The notes under the pieces were generated by a model. The model saw only the letters and a list, made by a program, of their open reading frames with translations. It did not search any database and was not told where the DNA came from. Shown one piece after another: positions 56,315-64,000 of a stretch of DNA of 64,000 bases. Position 1 is the stretch's first letter, and every line of letters starts with the position of its first letter. Origin of the DNA: Rhizobium sp. Root1334. GTDB taxonomy: Bacteria; Pseudomonadota; Alphaproteobacteria; Rhizobiales; Rhizobiaceae. The stretch spans positions 446,654-510,653 of the forward strand of contig NZ_LMEY01000029.1 in NCBI RefSeq assembly GCF_001426665.1, in the 5' to 3' direction. The translations under genes and the position numbers were made by a program.

Positions 56315-57622
56315 ATGACCACATTTTCCCCCCGCGAAATCGTGTCGGAGCTCGACCGGTTTATTATCGGCCAGCACGATGCCAAGCGCGCCGTCGCCAT
56401 CGCCTTGCGCAACCGCTGGCGCCGCCAGCAGCTTTCTGATGAGCTGCGCGACGAAGTCATGCCGAAGAATATCCTGATGATCGGCCCGACCGGCGTCGGC
56501 AAGACGGAGATTTCCCGCCGTCTGGCCAAGCTCGCCGGCGCGCCCTTCATCAAGGTCGAGGCAACGAAATTCACCGAAGTCGGCTATGTCGGCCGCGATG
56601 TCGAGCAGATCATTCGTGACCTCGTCGAAGTCGGCATCGGCCTGGTGCGCGAAAAGAAGCGCGCTGACGTCAAGGCCAAGGCGCATCTGAACGCGGAAGA
56701 ACGCGTGCTTGATGCCTTGGTCGGCGCGACCTCCTCGCCCGCCACCCGCGACAGCTTCCGCAAGAAGCTCAGGGCTAATGAGCTGGACGACAAGGAAATC
56801 GACATCGAGATCGCTGATACGGCAACGCCGGGCGGCGGCTTCGAAATCCCCGGCATGCCCGGTGCCAATATCGGCGTTCTCAACCTGTCGGAAATGTTCG
56901 GCAAGGCGATGGGACAGCGCACCAAGAAGGTTCGTACAACCGTCAAGGAAAGCTATGGCATCCTGATCAACGACGAATCCGACAAGCTGCTCGACAATGA
57001 GGAGATCCAGCGCGAAGCGGTACGTTCGGCGGAGAATGACGGCATCGTCTTCCTCGACGAGATCGACAAGATCGCTGCCCGCGATGGCGGCATGGGCGCC
57101 GGTGTTTCACGTGAAGGCGTGCAGCGCGATTTGCTGCCGCTGGTCGAAGGCACGACGGTCGCGACCAAGTATGGCCCGGTGAAGACCGACCATATCCTGT
57201 TCATCGCGTCCGGTGCCTTCCATGTTGCCAAGCCGTCGGATCTTCTGCCGGAACTGCAGGGCCGCCTGCCGATCCGCGTCGAGCTGAAGGCGCTGACCAA
57301 GGAAGATTTCCGCCGCATCCTGACGGAAACCGAGGTCAGCCTGATCCGCCAGTACAAGGCGCTTCTGGAAACCGAAGGCGTCGATCTGGACTTCACCGAA
57401 GACGCGCTGGATGCGCTGGCCGATGTTGCGGTCAAGCTCAACACCAGCGTCGAAAATATCGGTGCGCGCCGCCTGCAGACGGTGATGGAGCGGGTTCTCG
57501 ACGAAATCTCCTACGCAGCACCGGACAAGTCCGGCGAAGCGCTGAAGATCGATGCCGATTATGTGCAGAAGCATGTTGGCGATCTCGCCGCCAATACGGA
57601 CCTGTCGCGTTACATTCTGTAA
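56315..57622 (+). CDS. hslU: HslU AAA+ unfoldase
   Basis: 435 residues. N-terminal [20 protein letters not shown], Walker [21 protein letters not shown], Walker [17 protein letters not shown], sensor regions and the C-terminal [13 protein letters not shown] tail that inserts into HslV. It unfolds substrates for HslV. The gene is directly behind hslV, without the acetyltransferase gene found between them in some rhizobia. Confidence 0.97.
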   Translation: MTTFSPREIVSELDRFIIGQHDAKRAVAIALRNRWRRQQLSDELRDEVMPKNILMIGPTGVGKTEISRRLAKLAGAPFIKVEATKFTEVGYVGRDVEQIIRDLVEVGIGLVREKKRADVKAKAHLNAEERVLDALVGATSSPATRDSFRKKLRANELDDKEIDIEIADTATPGGGFEIPGMPGANIGVLNLSEMFGKAMGQRTKKVRTTVKESYGILINDESDKLLDNEEIQREAVRSAENDGIVFLDEIDKIAARDGGMGAGVSREGVQRDLLPLVEGTTVATKYGPVKTDHILFIASGAFHVAKPSDLLPELQGRLPIRVELKALTKEDFRRILTETEVSLIRQYKALLETEGVDLDFTEDALDALADVAVKLNTSVENIGARRLQTVMERVLDEISYAAPDKSGEALKIDADYVQKHVGDLAANTDLSRYIL

Positions 57623-57800
57623 ATTTGCAACGGACGTTTGTTAACGATTGGGGCACTTGCTATAATGGCTGGTGCCCTTGTTGTTTGTGATATCCATACG
57701 CGATAAGGCTTTCGCCGGTGCCGGGCACAATTCCGGCACGATTTTGCCGCAGCGTCCCGGTGCATCCGGAACGTCAAGATTGCTTCACAGGAAACAGAGC

Positions 57801-58751
57801 GTGCGCCCCATCCTTCACATGCTTCTCGTCGCGGCAATGATTGCCGTTACCGGCCCCGCCATGGCGGACGGCATTCGTGTGGTGCCTGAGGGCAACCGGT
57901 ATCAGGAGCAGCCGAATGTCCCGGGCGCATCCGTGCGCCGGACCAAGGCCGGTAAGACCTCGTTTGATGCGAAATACGACAAGGTGCGCAATCTGCTGGC
58001 CAATGACGGCAAGCTGATGGGCAAGATCAAATCGACGGCGCGCGCCTATGGTATCGACCCGATCCACATGATCGGCGCCATCGTCGGCGAGCATACCTAT
58101 AATGTCGACGCTTATGACCGGCTGCAGTCCTATTACGTCAAGGCCGCAGCCTATGCCGGCGACAGTTTCCGCTTTGGTTATGAAGGCGAAACGGTAGCGC
58201 AGTTCGTGGCGCGTCCGGAATTTTCAAAATGCGAAGCCAAGAAAAGCTCCTATGCGTTGTGGACCTGCCGCGAAAGCGTCTGGGACAGCCAGTTCCGCGG
58301 CAATACGGTCGGCGGCACGTCCTATCCGAACAATCGCTTCAGCGCAGTGTTCTTCCAGCCGTTCTTCGCTGGCCAGACCTTCGGCCTTGGCCAGATCAAT
58401 CCGCTGACCGCCCTGATGCTGACCGACATGGTGTCGCGCGTGTCCGGCTATGACCGTCTCGACGAAAACGATGCGGCGGGCGTCTACAAGGCCATCATGG
58501 ATCCGGACCAGTCGCTTGCCTATATGGCTGCCTCGATCCGTCATTCGATCGACGCCTATAAGTCGATTGCCGGTATGGATATTTCCGACAATCCCGGCAT
58601 CACCTCGACTCTCTACAATGTCGGCAATCCCGACCAGCGCGCCGCTGCACTTGCGGCGAAGAACAAGGGCGGCGCGGTGCAGTGGCCGGAGGAAAATTAT
58701 TACGGCTGGCTGGTCAACGACAAGCTTGCTGAGCTGAAGGGCCTGCTCTAG
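57801..58751 (+). CDS. DUF1402 exported protein, possibly lysozyme-like
   Basis: 316 residues. The signal peptide (MRPILHMLLVAAMIAVTGPA, cleavage near MADG) supports the GTG at 57801, about 10 bp after AGGAAA; a longer frame from 57672 would hide it. The family is DUF1402 with unknown function. GIDPIHMIGAIVGEHTYNVD (Glu97) and QTFGLGQINPLTALML (195-206) echo the catalytic Glu and GLMQ-x-x-P-x-TA segments of SLT transglycosylases. A role in peptidoglycan is therefore a hypothesis. Two Cys (143, 156) may form a disulfide. Confidence 0.8.
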   Translation: MRPILHMLLVAAMIAVTGPAMADGIRVVPEGNRYQEQPNVPGASVRRTKAGKTSFDAKYDKVRNLLANDGKLMGKIKSTARAYGIDPIHMIGAIVGEHTYNVDAYDRLQSYYVKAAAYAGDSFRFGYEGETVAQFVARPEFSKCEAKKSSYALWTCRESVWDSQFRGNTVGGTSYPNNRFSAVFFQPFFAGQTFGLGQINPLTALMLTDMVSRVSGYDRLDENDAAGVYKAIMDPDQSLAYMAASIRHSIDAYKSIAGMDISDNPGITSTLYNVGNPDQRAAALAAKNKGGAVQWPEENYYGWLVNDKLAELKGLL

Positions 58752-58834
58752 TTTTCCTGAAATAGCCACACCTTCGTGCGAGGGTTGCGGCTGGAGCTGC
58801 CAGCCGGTGGCGGCGTCCGGAAAGCTGTCGCCCC

Positions 58835-60229
58835 ATGGACATGAGACCCGAACCGTTCGAACCACCTGCGCCAATCCCGCGCACGGTGCCGCCGTCGCGT
58901 TTGCAGATCATCCGCACGGTCATGCGCAATCCGCTGGAACTGTGGGGCGAGCCTTCCTACACGCTGCCATGGATCAATACGAAATTCGTTACCCAGCGCA
59001 CCCTGATCGTCAACGATCCCAATCTGATTCGCTATATCCTCGTCGAGAATGCCTCGAATTATGAGATGTCCAAGGTTCGCCGCCTCATCCTGCGGCCGAT
59101 CCTGCGCGACGGGCTGCTCACGGCCGAAGGGGAGGTCTGGAAGCGGTCGCGCAAGGCCATGGCGCCGGTGTTCACGCCACGCCACGCACGCGGCTTTGCC
59201 AAGCAGATGCTGTCGAAGACCGAGGAATATGCCGCCAAATATGACGAGGCGGCATCGGCCGGGGAAACCGTCAATATCGCCACCGATATGACAGAGCTGA
59301 CCTATCAGATCCTGTCGGAAACCCTGTTTTCCGGGCAGATTGCCGCCGAGACCGAGGGTTTTGCCGATAGCGTCGAGCGGTTGCTGCACCGCATGGGCCG
59401 TGTCGATCCGATGGATATTCTGCTCGCGCCGTCCTGGGTGCCGCGGCTGACCCGCATCGGCGGCGCTAAGGTGATGGCGGAGTTCCAGGGCATCGTGGCG
59501 GAAACCATGGATCAGCGGCGGCACTTGATGCGCACGGACCCGCGAGCAGCGCCACAGGATTTCCTGACGCTGCTGCTGCAACTGGAGCGGCCACAGGGCC
59601 TTTCGACTGACGAGATCGCCGACAATATCCTGACCTTTATTGGTGCCGGCCATGAAACCACGGCGCGGGCACTCGCCTGGACACTTTACTGCGTCGCCAA
59701 TTCCCCGCATGTGCGCGAAAACATGGAAGCCGAGATCGACACCGTGCTGTCGAGCGGCGCCGAGCCGGTCGACTGGCTCGACCTGATGCCGCATGTCCGT
59801 GCTTCCTTCGAAGAGGCGATGCGGCTCTATCCGCCGGCGCCCTCGATCAATCGCGCCGCCATCGAGGCCGATTCCTGGACGTCGCCCGATGGCGAGCGGG
59901 TGGATATTCCCAAGGGCATCGCGGTTCTGGTCATGCCGTGGACCCTGCATCGCCACGCACTCTATTGGGAAAAGCCACGTGCCTTCATGCCGGAGCGCTT
60001 CCTGCCGGAAAATCGCGACAAGCTGCACCGGTTCCAGTACCTGCCGTTCGGAGCCGGGCCGCGCATCTGTATCGGCGCGACGTTTGCCCTGCAGGAAGCG
60101 GTGATCGCGCTCGGCGTGTTGATGAAGCGCTTCCGGTTCGATGTGACGCCGCAGACAAAGCCCTGGCCGGTTCAGCGGCTGACCACCCAGCCTAGGGGCG
60201 GGCTGCCGATGAGGGTGTCGGCGCGCTGA
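58835..60229 (+). CDS. Cytochrome P450
   Basis: 464 residues. I-helix FIGAGHETTARALAWTLYC (about 268-286), the ExxR motif in FEEAMRLYPPAPSINRAA, PERFLPEN, and the heme loop LPFGAGPRICIGATFALQEA with Cys412. No membrane anchor; a soluble bacterial P450 of the CYP4/CYP102-like clade by eye. Redox partner and substrate are unknown. It stands alone, 83 bp after the DUF1402 gene, and its last 38 bases overlap the 3' end of the convergent exported-protein gene. Confidence 0.93.
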   Translation: MDMRPEPFEPPAPIPRTVPPSRLQIIRTVMRNPLELWGEPSYTLPWINTKFVTQRTLIVNDPNLIRYILVENASNYEMSKVRRLILRPILRDGLLTAEGEVWKRSRKAMAPVFTPRHARGFAKQMLSKTEEYAAKYDEAASAGETVNIATDMTELTYQILSETLFSGQIAAETEGFADSVERLLHRMGRVDPMDILLAPSWVPRLTRIGGAKVMAEFQGIVAETMDQRRHLMRTDPRAAPQDFLTLLLQLERPQGLSTDEIADNILTFIGAGHETTARALAWTLYCVANSPHVRENMEAEIDTVLSSGAEPVDWLDLMPHVRASFEEAMRLYPPAPSINRAAIEADSWTSPDGERVDIPKGIAVLVMPWTLHRHALYWEKPRAFMPERFLPENRDKLHRFQYLPFGAGPRICIGATFALQEAVIALGVLMKRFRFDVTPQTKPWPVQRLTTQPRGGLPMRVSAR

Positions 60230-60809
60230 AGGTTTTTCCAGGCGTCTCCGATTGCACGGCGCGGATCGGCGAATCGGAAGCCACCGGCTCCTGCATCTGC
60301 TTCTTTGGCCGCTTGATCGTCTTGATCGCCGCACAGGTTGCGTCACCAACGCCCTCGCAGGGCTTGTAGACGACGATTTCGCTGCCGGCGCCATCGTCCC
60401 AGACGGCCTGGATCGCGAGCGTCTTTGCCTCTCCGGCCGGCAGCGAGATGTAGATATACTCGTTGGTACTGCTGTCGGGCAGGTTGAACGGAATCTGCGG
60501 ATTGCATTTGCCAAGCGGAAAGCGCTTGTCGAGCGCGTCGGAATTGACCGAGTAGCGGATTTCAGACAGCCGGCAATGCATGGTCTGCAGCGCGGTGAAA
60601 TAGATCAGCTGCTTGTCGTCGTAATTGCGGAACTGGATCCAGCCGGTGGTCTTATTGGCATCCAGCATCGCCTTGTAGATGGCGACATCCGGAAGCACCG
60701 GCTTGTATTCTTCGTCGTCGTTGGCCTCCTGCGCAAAGGTGGGCAGCGAGAGCGCAGGCGCGCCTGCAATCGCAAGAGCCAGAAAGAGCATGCGTGAGAA
60801 ACCAGTCAT
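60192..60809 (-). CDS. Exported protein of unknown function
   Basis: 205 residues. The signal peptide is MTGFSRMLFLALAIAGAPAL with cleavage near SLPTFAQ-EAN. The mature domain includes KTTGWIQFRNYDDKQLIYFT, four Cys (CRLSE, GKCNPQ, KPCEG, ATCAA) that may pair in the periplasm, and a Pro/Ser-rich tail (EPVASDSPIRAVQSETPGK). No family recognised with certainty. The tail-coding region overlaps the convergent P450 gene by 38 bases. Confidence 0.78.
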   Translation of the reverse strand: MTGFSRMLFLALAIAGAPALSLPTFAQEANDDEEYKPVLPDVAIYKAMLDANKTTGWIQFRNYDDKQLIYFTALQTMHCRLSEIRYSVNSDALDKRFPLGKCNPQIPFNLPDSSTNEYIYISLPAGEAKTLAIQAVWDDGAGSEIVVYKPCEGVGDATCAAIKTIKRPKKQMQEPVASDSPIRAVQSETPGKTFSAPTPSSAARP

Positions 60810-60938
60810 GCCATTATCCTTGCTTTTGACAGTGTCGCGCAGCCTCGTTGCTATGTCGGCGAAGCGATGGCCTTTCGCTGATAGATGTCATATCACCTCG
60901 TGCATATCCTTTGAAGCCGGGTTTCCGGTCTTGCCCGA

Positions 60939-62951
60939 ATGGACGCTCTCGTGACTGATCATCTTCTCCTCGGTATCGATACCGGCGGAACCTATACCGA
61001 CGCGGTTCTTTTCAGTGAAACCGAAGGCGTCGTCGCCAAGGCAAAGGCACTGACAACGCGCCACGATCTTTCTGTTGGTATTGCCGGTGCAGTGGAGGCC
61101 GTGCTGGAACAGGCAAAGGCGCCTGCATCGGCGATCAGCCTTGTGTCTCTGTCCACGACGCTTGCGACCAACGCGCTGGTTGAGGGACAGGGCGGCCGCG
61201 CCGGTCTTGTCATGATAGGATTTGGTCCGGAAGACCTGAAGAGGGATGGCCTGCAGGAAGCGCTGGGCTCCGATCCTGTGATCTTTCTGCCCGGTGGCCA
61301 TAATGTCCATGGCGGCGAAACATTGCTCGACATGACGCTGCTTGACGAAGCCCTGCCTGAGCTTGCAACACAGGTCGCGTCCTTCGCCGTGGCCGGTTAT
61401 TTCGCCGTGCGGAATCCGGCTCATGAGCAGCGCGTGCGTGAGCGTATCCGCGAAATGTCGCATCTGCCGGTCACCTGCAGTCATGAGCTGTCCTCCAAAC
61501 TTGGCGGCCCCCGCCGGGCGCTGACGACCCTTCTCAATGCCCGCCTGGTCTCGATGATCGACCGGCTGATTGGCGCCTGCGAAGGTTTCCTGAAAAGTCG
61601 CGGCATCGATGTACCGATGATGGTCGTGCGTGGCGACGGCGCGCTGATATCGGCGTCGGAGGCGCGGCTGCGGCCGATCGAAACCATTCTCTCAGGCCCC
61701 GCTGCAAGCCTTGTCGGTGCCCGGCATCTGACTGGCCTCGACAATGCCGTTGTTTCCGACATCGGCGGTACCACCACCGATGTCGCGGTGCTGGATCAGG
61801 GCCGTCCCCGTCTGGATGGCGAAGGCGCTGTCGTCGGCGGGTTTCGCACCATGGTTGAGGCGGTGGCGATGCGCACCTTTGGCCTCGGCGGCGATTCGGA
61901 AATCCGTATCAACGATCGCGGCCTGCAGGCGAAGATCGATCTCGGCCCGCGCCGCTTCCTGCCGCTCAGCCTTGCGGCTGTGGAGCATGAGGATGCGGTT
62001 ATTTCCGTGCTCGAGCGCCAGTTGCGTACGGCCCACGTCGGGCGTCACGATGGCCGCCTGGCCGTGCGGACCGGGCTTCCCGATCATCTGGCTAGCGGCC
62101 TGCAGCCGCAAGAAACGGCTCTGTACGAACGGATCGGCGCGGTGCCCGTGGCGCTGGAGAGCCTTTTGACCAGCACCTTGCAGAAAGCAACGCTGGACAA
62201 GCTGGTGGCGCGTGGCCTCGTCCATATCTGCGGCTTCACCCCATCCGATGCCATGCATGTGCTGGGGCGGCAGAACCAGTGGAACGCCACGGCGGCCCGG
62301 CTGGGCGCGGAACTTGCAGCCCGCATCAAGGATGGATCCGGCAAGCCGATCGCTTCTTCTGCGGAAGTGCTGTCGGAAATGATCGTCGCCCGCCTGACCC
62401 GCCAGTCCGCCGAAGTCATTCTCTCCTCCTGCCTGGCGGAAGACGGAGCGGCCATCGATCCCACTGTGTCGCTAGCCGTCGACCGGGCGTTGAAGCGTGA
62501 GCCGGGCATTGTCGCATTTTCGCTGTCGCTCGATCGTCCGCTGGTCGGGCTTGGGGCGTCCGCCCCGGTCTATTATCCGGCAATCGCCGATATGCTCGGC
62601 GCTGAATCGTCGATCCCCCCGGAGGCCGGGGTCGCCAATGCCGTCGGCGCCGTCGTCGGCCAGGTGCGGGCTTCGGTTACGGTGTTTGTCACGGCGCCGG
62701 AAGAGGGTATCTTCATCGTCAATGGTGCCGGTCCGAGCAGCCGGTTCCTGGATCAGGAACAGTCTTTCGCGTTCGCCCGCGATCGGGCGCAAGCCGCAGC
62801 CTTGGCATCGGCCCGGTCAAACGGCGCAGACGAGCCGGCCTTGGTCATGCGGGAGGAAATCGACGCTCCGGAAACTGAGGGGAGCCGAAAGCTGATCGAG
62901 GCGCGGTTCACCGCGACTGCCAGCGGCCGCCCGCGTGTGGCCAATGATTGA
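60939..62951 (+). CDS. Hydantoinase/oxoprolinase family protein (HyuA-like)
   Basis: 670 residues, acetone carboxylase beta/HyuA type ASKHA ATPase. Phosphate-1 motif LLLGIDTGGTYTDAVLF, second motif VVSDIGGTTTDVAVLDQG (about residue 272), and further SLSTTLATNALVEGQGGRAG and TVFVTAPEEGIFIVNGAGPS. Partners of this family usually include a HyuB subunit, but no hyuB gene is adjacent, so this is an orphan. The reaction (ATP-dependent opening of a ring such as a hydantoin or 5-oxoproline) cannot be fixed. ATG at 60939; a GTG at 60951 is also possible. Confidence 0.85.
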   Translation: MDALVTDHLLLGIDTGGTYTDAVLFSETEGVVAKAKALTTRHDLSVGIAGAVEAVLEQAKAPASAISLVSLSTTLATNALVEGQGGRAGLVMIGFGPEDLKRDGLQEALGSDPVIFLPGGHNVHGGETLLDMTLLDEALPELATQVASFAVAGYFAVRNPAHEQRVRERIREMSHLPVTCSHELSSKLGGPRRALTTLLNARLVSMIDRLIGACEGFLKSRGIDVPMMVVRGDGALISASEARLRPIETILSGPAASLVGARHLTGLDNAVVSDIGGTTTDVAVLDQGRPRLDGEGAVVGGFRTMVEAVAMRTFGLGGDSEIRINDRGLQAKIDLGPRRFLPLSLAAVEHEDAVISVLERQLRTAHVGRHDGRLAVRTGLPDHLASGLQPQETALYERIGAVPVALESLLTSTLQKATLDKLVARGLVHICGFTPSDAMHVLGRQNQWNATAARLGAELAARIKDGSGKPIASSAEVLSEMIVARLTRQSAEVILSSCLAEDGAAIDPTVSLAVDRALKREPGIVAFSLSLDRPLVGLGASAPVYYPAIADMLGAESSIPPEAGVANAVGAVVGQVRASVTVFVTAPEEGIFIVNGAGPSSRFLDQEQSFAFARDRAQAAALASARSNGADEPALVMREEIDAPETEGSRKLIEARFTATASGRPRVAND

Positions 62952-63060
62952 TTTGTTCTGATTTGGAAATAATTCTTCGCATTTTTGCTGGATTGACAGA
63001 GAATGAAACCGTGAGAGACTGCGGCCTCTCAAATTCAAGCGTTAATTCATGGAGTTGCCG

Positions 63061-64000
63061 ATGGGCCGGATAGAAAAGAATGGGTTGGGAATCGATGCGG
63101 ATTTGCACGAATTCCTCGTCAAGGAAGCGTTGCCCGGCACCGGAATCAATGTGGATCAGTTCTTCGCGGCCTTCTCGCAGATCGTCCATGATCTCGCGCC
63201 GAAAAACCGCGAGCTGCTGGCCAAGCGTGATGCGTTGCAGGAAAAGCTCGACAACTGGTACCGCCAGAACGGCGCGCCGGTCGATATGGCTGTTTACGAA
63301 GGTTTCCTGAAGGAGATCGGTTATCTCCTGCCGGAAGGTCCGGATTTCACGGTTTCCACCAGCAATGTCGATCCGGAGATCGCTACCATTGCCGGGCCGC
63401 AGCTCGTCGTTCCTGTCATGAATGCGCGCTATGCGCTGAACGCCGCCAACGCGCGCTGGGGTTCACTCTATGATGCGCTCTACGGCACCGACGCAATTGC
63501 CGAGGATGGCGGCGCGGAAAAGGGCAGGGGTTACAACCCGGTCCGCGGCCAGAAGGTCATCGCCTGGGCGCGCAGCTTTCTTGATGCCAGCGCACCGCTG
63601 TCGGCCGGCAGCTGGAGTGACGTCACGGCATTGACCGTCGATGGCGCAGTCCTGTCGATCTCGACCGCCTCAGGCGCGGTCAAACTCGCGGACGCCGCTC
63701 AATTTGCCGGCTATCGGGGTGAAAAGGCCTCGCCGTCACACGTTCTTCTGAAGAAGAACAACCTGCATATCGAGATTGTCATCGACGCCTCGACGCCAAC
63801 CGGGAAGGACGATCTCGCCCACATTTCCGATGTCATCCTCGAATCGGCCATCACGGCGATCATGGATTGCGAGGATTCGATTGCTGCCGTCGATGCCGAA
63901 GACAAGATCGTCGTCTATCGCAACTGGCTGGGCCTGATGAAGGGTGATCTGCAGGAAGAGGTCACAAAGGGCGGCAAGACGTTTACGCGCAAGCTCAATG
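63061..64000 (+). CDS. glcB: Malate synthase G, N-terminal part (cut by window end)
   Basis: 313 codons are visible and the frame is still open at the right edge. The N-terminal region [20 protein letters not shown] and [17 protein letters not shown] is typical of malate synthase G (about 720 residues). Further in are [39 protein letters not shown] and [20 protein letters not shown]. It condenses glyoxylate with acetyl-CoA in the glyoxylate pathway. The ATG at 63061 follows GGAG by 6 bp; an in-frame ATG at 63049 is possible. Confidence 0.95.
   Translation, partial: MGRIEKNGLGIDADLHEFLVKEALPGTGINVDQFFAAFSQIVHDLAPKNRELLAKRDALQEKLDNWYRQNGAPVDMAVYEGFLKEIGYLLPEGPDFTVSTSNVDPEIATIAGPQLVVPVMNARYALNAANARWGSLYDALYGTDAIAEDGGAEKGRGYNPVRGQKVIAWARSFLDASAPLSAGSWSDVTALTVDGAVLSISTASGAVKLADAAQFAGYRGEKASPSHVLLKKNNLHIEIVIDASTPTGKDDLAHISDVILESAITAIMDCEDSIAAVDAEDKIVVYRNWLGLMKGDLQEEVTKGGKTFTRKLN

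Noticed and set aside
58748-60514. 588-codon minus-strand frame opposite the cytochrome P450 gene
   Set aside because: The plus strand has complete P450 motifs including the heme Cys; the opposite frame shows no domain.

Overview
The window is chromosomal DNA of an alphaproteobacterium, almost certainly family Rhizobiaceae (Rhizobium/Agrobacterium/Sinorhizobium relatives). Signs seen in the sequence are the block pckA / chvI-chvG-hprK-EIIA(Man)-HPr-ahcY, a DivL-type kinase with Tyr in place of the phospho-acceptor His, a TsaE-phosphotransferase fusion next to murU, trpFBA-accD-folC, the hisB-DUF2628-hisHAFE-coaA operon, and uniformly GC-rich codon use. No rRNA, tRNA, CRISPR array, insertion sequence or phage gene was seen. 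Most of the window reads as conserved core chromosome.

Layout. 0-6 kb: fxsA, then a tight plus-strand set (Tim44-like, mltA, Smr, XRE regulator) leading to gyrB. 6-9.3 kb: nitroreductase, a succinate-semialdehyde-type dehydrogenase and an HpcH/HpaI aldolase. 9.3-19.7 kb: an accessory sugar/sugar-acid island. It holds a UxaB-like oxidoreductase and a GntR regulator with two winged helices on the minus strand. Facing them are an altronate-dehydratase-family enzyme, an aldo/keto reductase and a FucU/RbsD mutarotase, then a ribose-type ABC importer and a zinc alcohol dehydrogenase. 19.9-28.8 kb: phaZ, DUF2852, a metallopeptidase, a Pmp3-like protein, trpFBA, accD, folC and a GNAT. 28.8-41 kb (minus): trxA, addA, addB, murU, tsaE-amgK fusion, divL. 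41-46.8 kb (minus): ahcY, the regulatory PTS set (HPr, EIIA, short HprK) and chvG-chvI. 47-51 kb (plus): pckA, arfB, a BON-LysM protein, a small exported protein and alkB. 50.9-55.5 kb (minus): the his operon with coaA. 55.7-64 kb: hslVU, a DUF1402 exported protein, a cytochrome P450, an exported protein, a hydantoinase/oxoprolinase-family protein and the start of malate synthase G, cut by the window end.

How the genes work together. The 9.3-19.7 kb island has the parts for import, anomer exchange, oxidation and dehydration of an aldose, most simply L-fucose or a related 6-deoxy or C-4-epimeric sugar. The substrate is inferred. Two 22-bp dyads with the same TGGATAAAAGA core lie upstream of its two plus-strand operons and are candidate operators for the adjacent GntR regulator. 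The murU and AmgK-type domains fit N-acetylmuramate recycling. The chvG/chvI and hprK/EIIA/HPr genes link envelope sensing to carbon control beside pckA. A perfect 20-bp palindrome upstream of ahcY resembles a SahR-type operator.

The items that most deserve a second look are the sugar-acid island with its operator pair, the Tyr-type DivL, the TsaE-AmgK fusion, the lysozyme-like motifs in the DUF1402 protein, and the loss of metal-centre cysteines in AccD and AddB. No clearly unprecedented multi-gene system was found.
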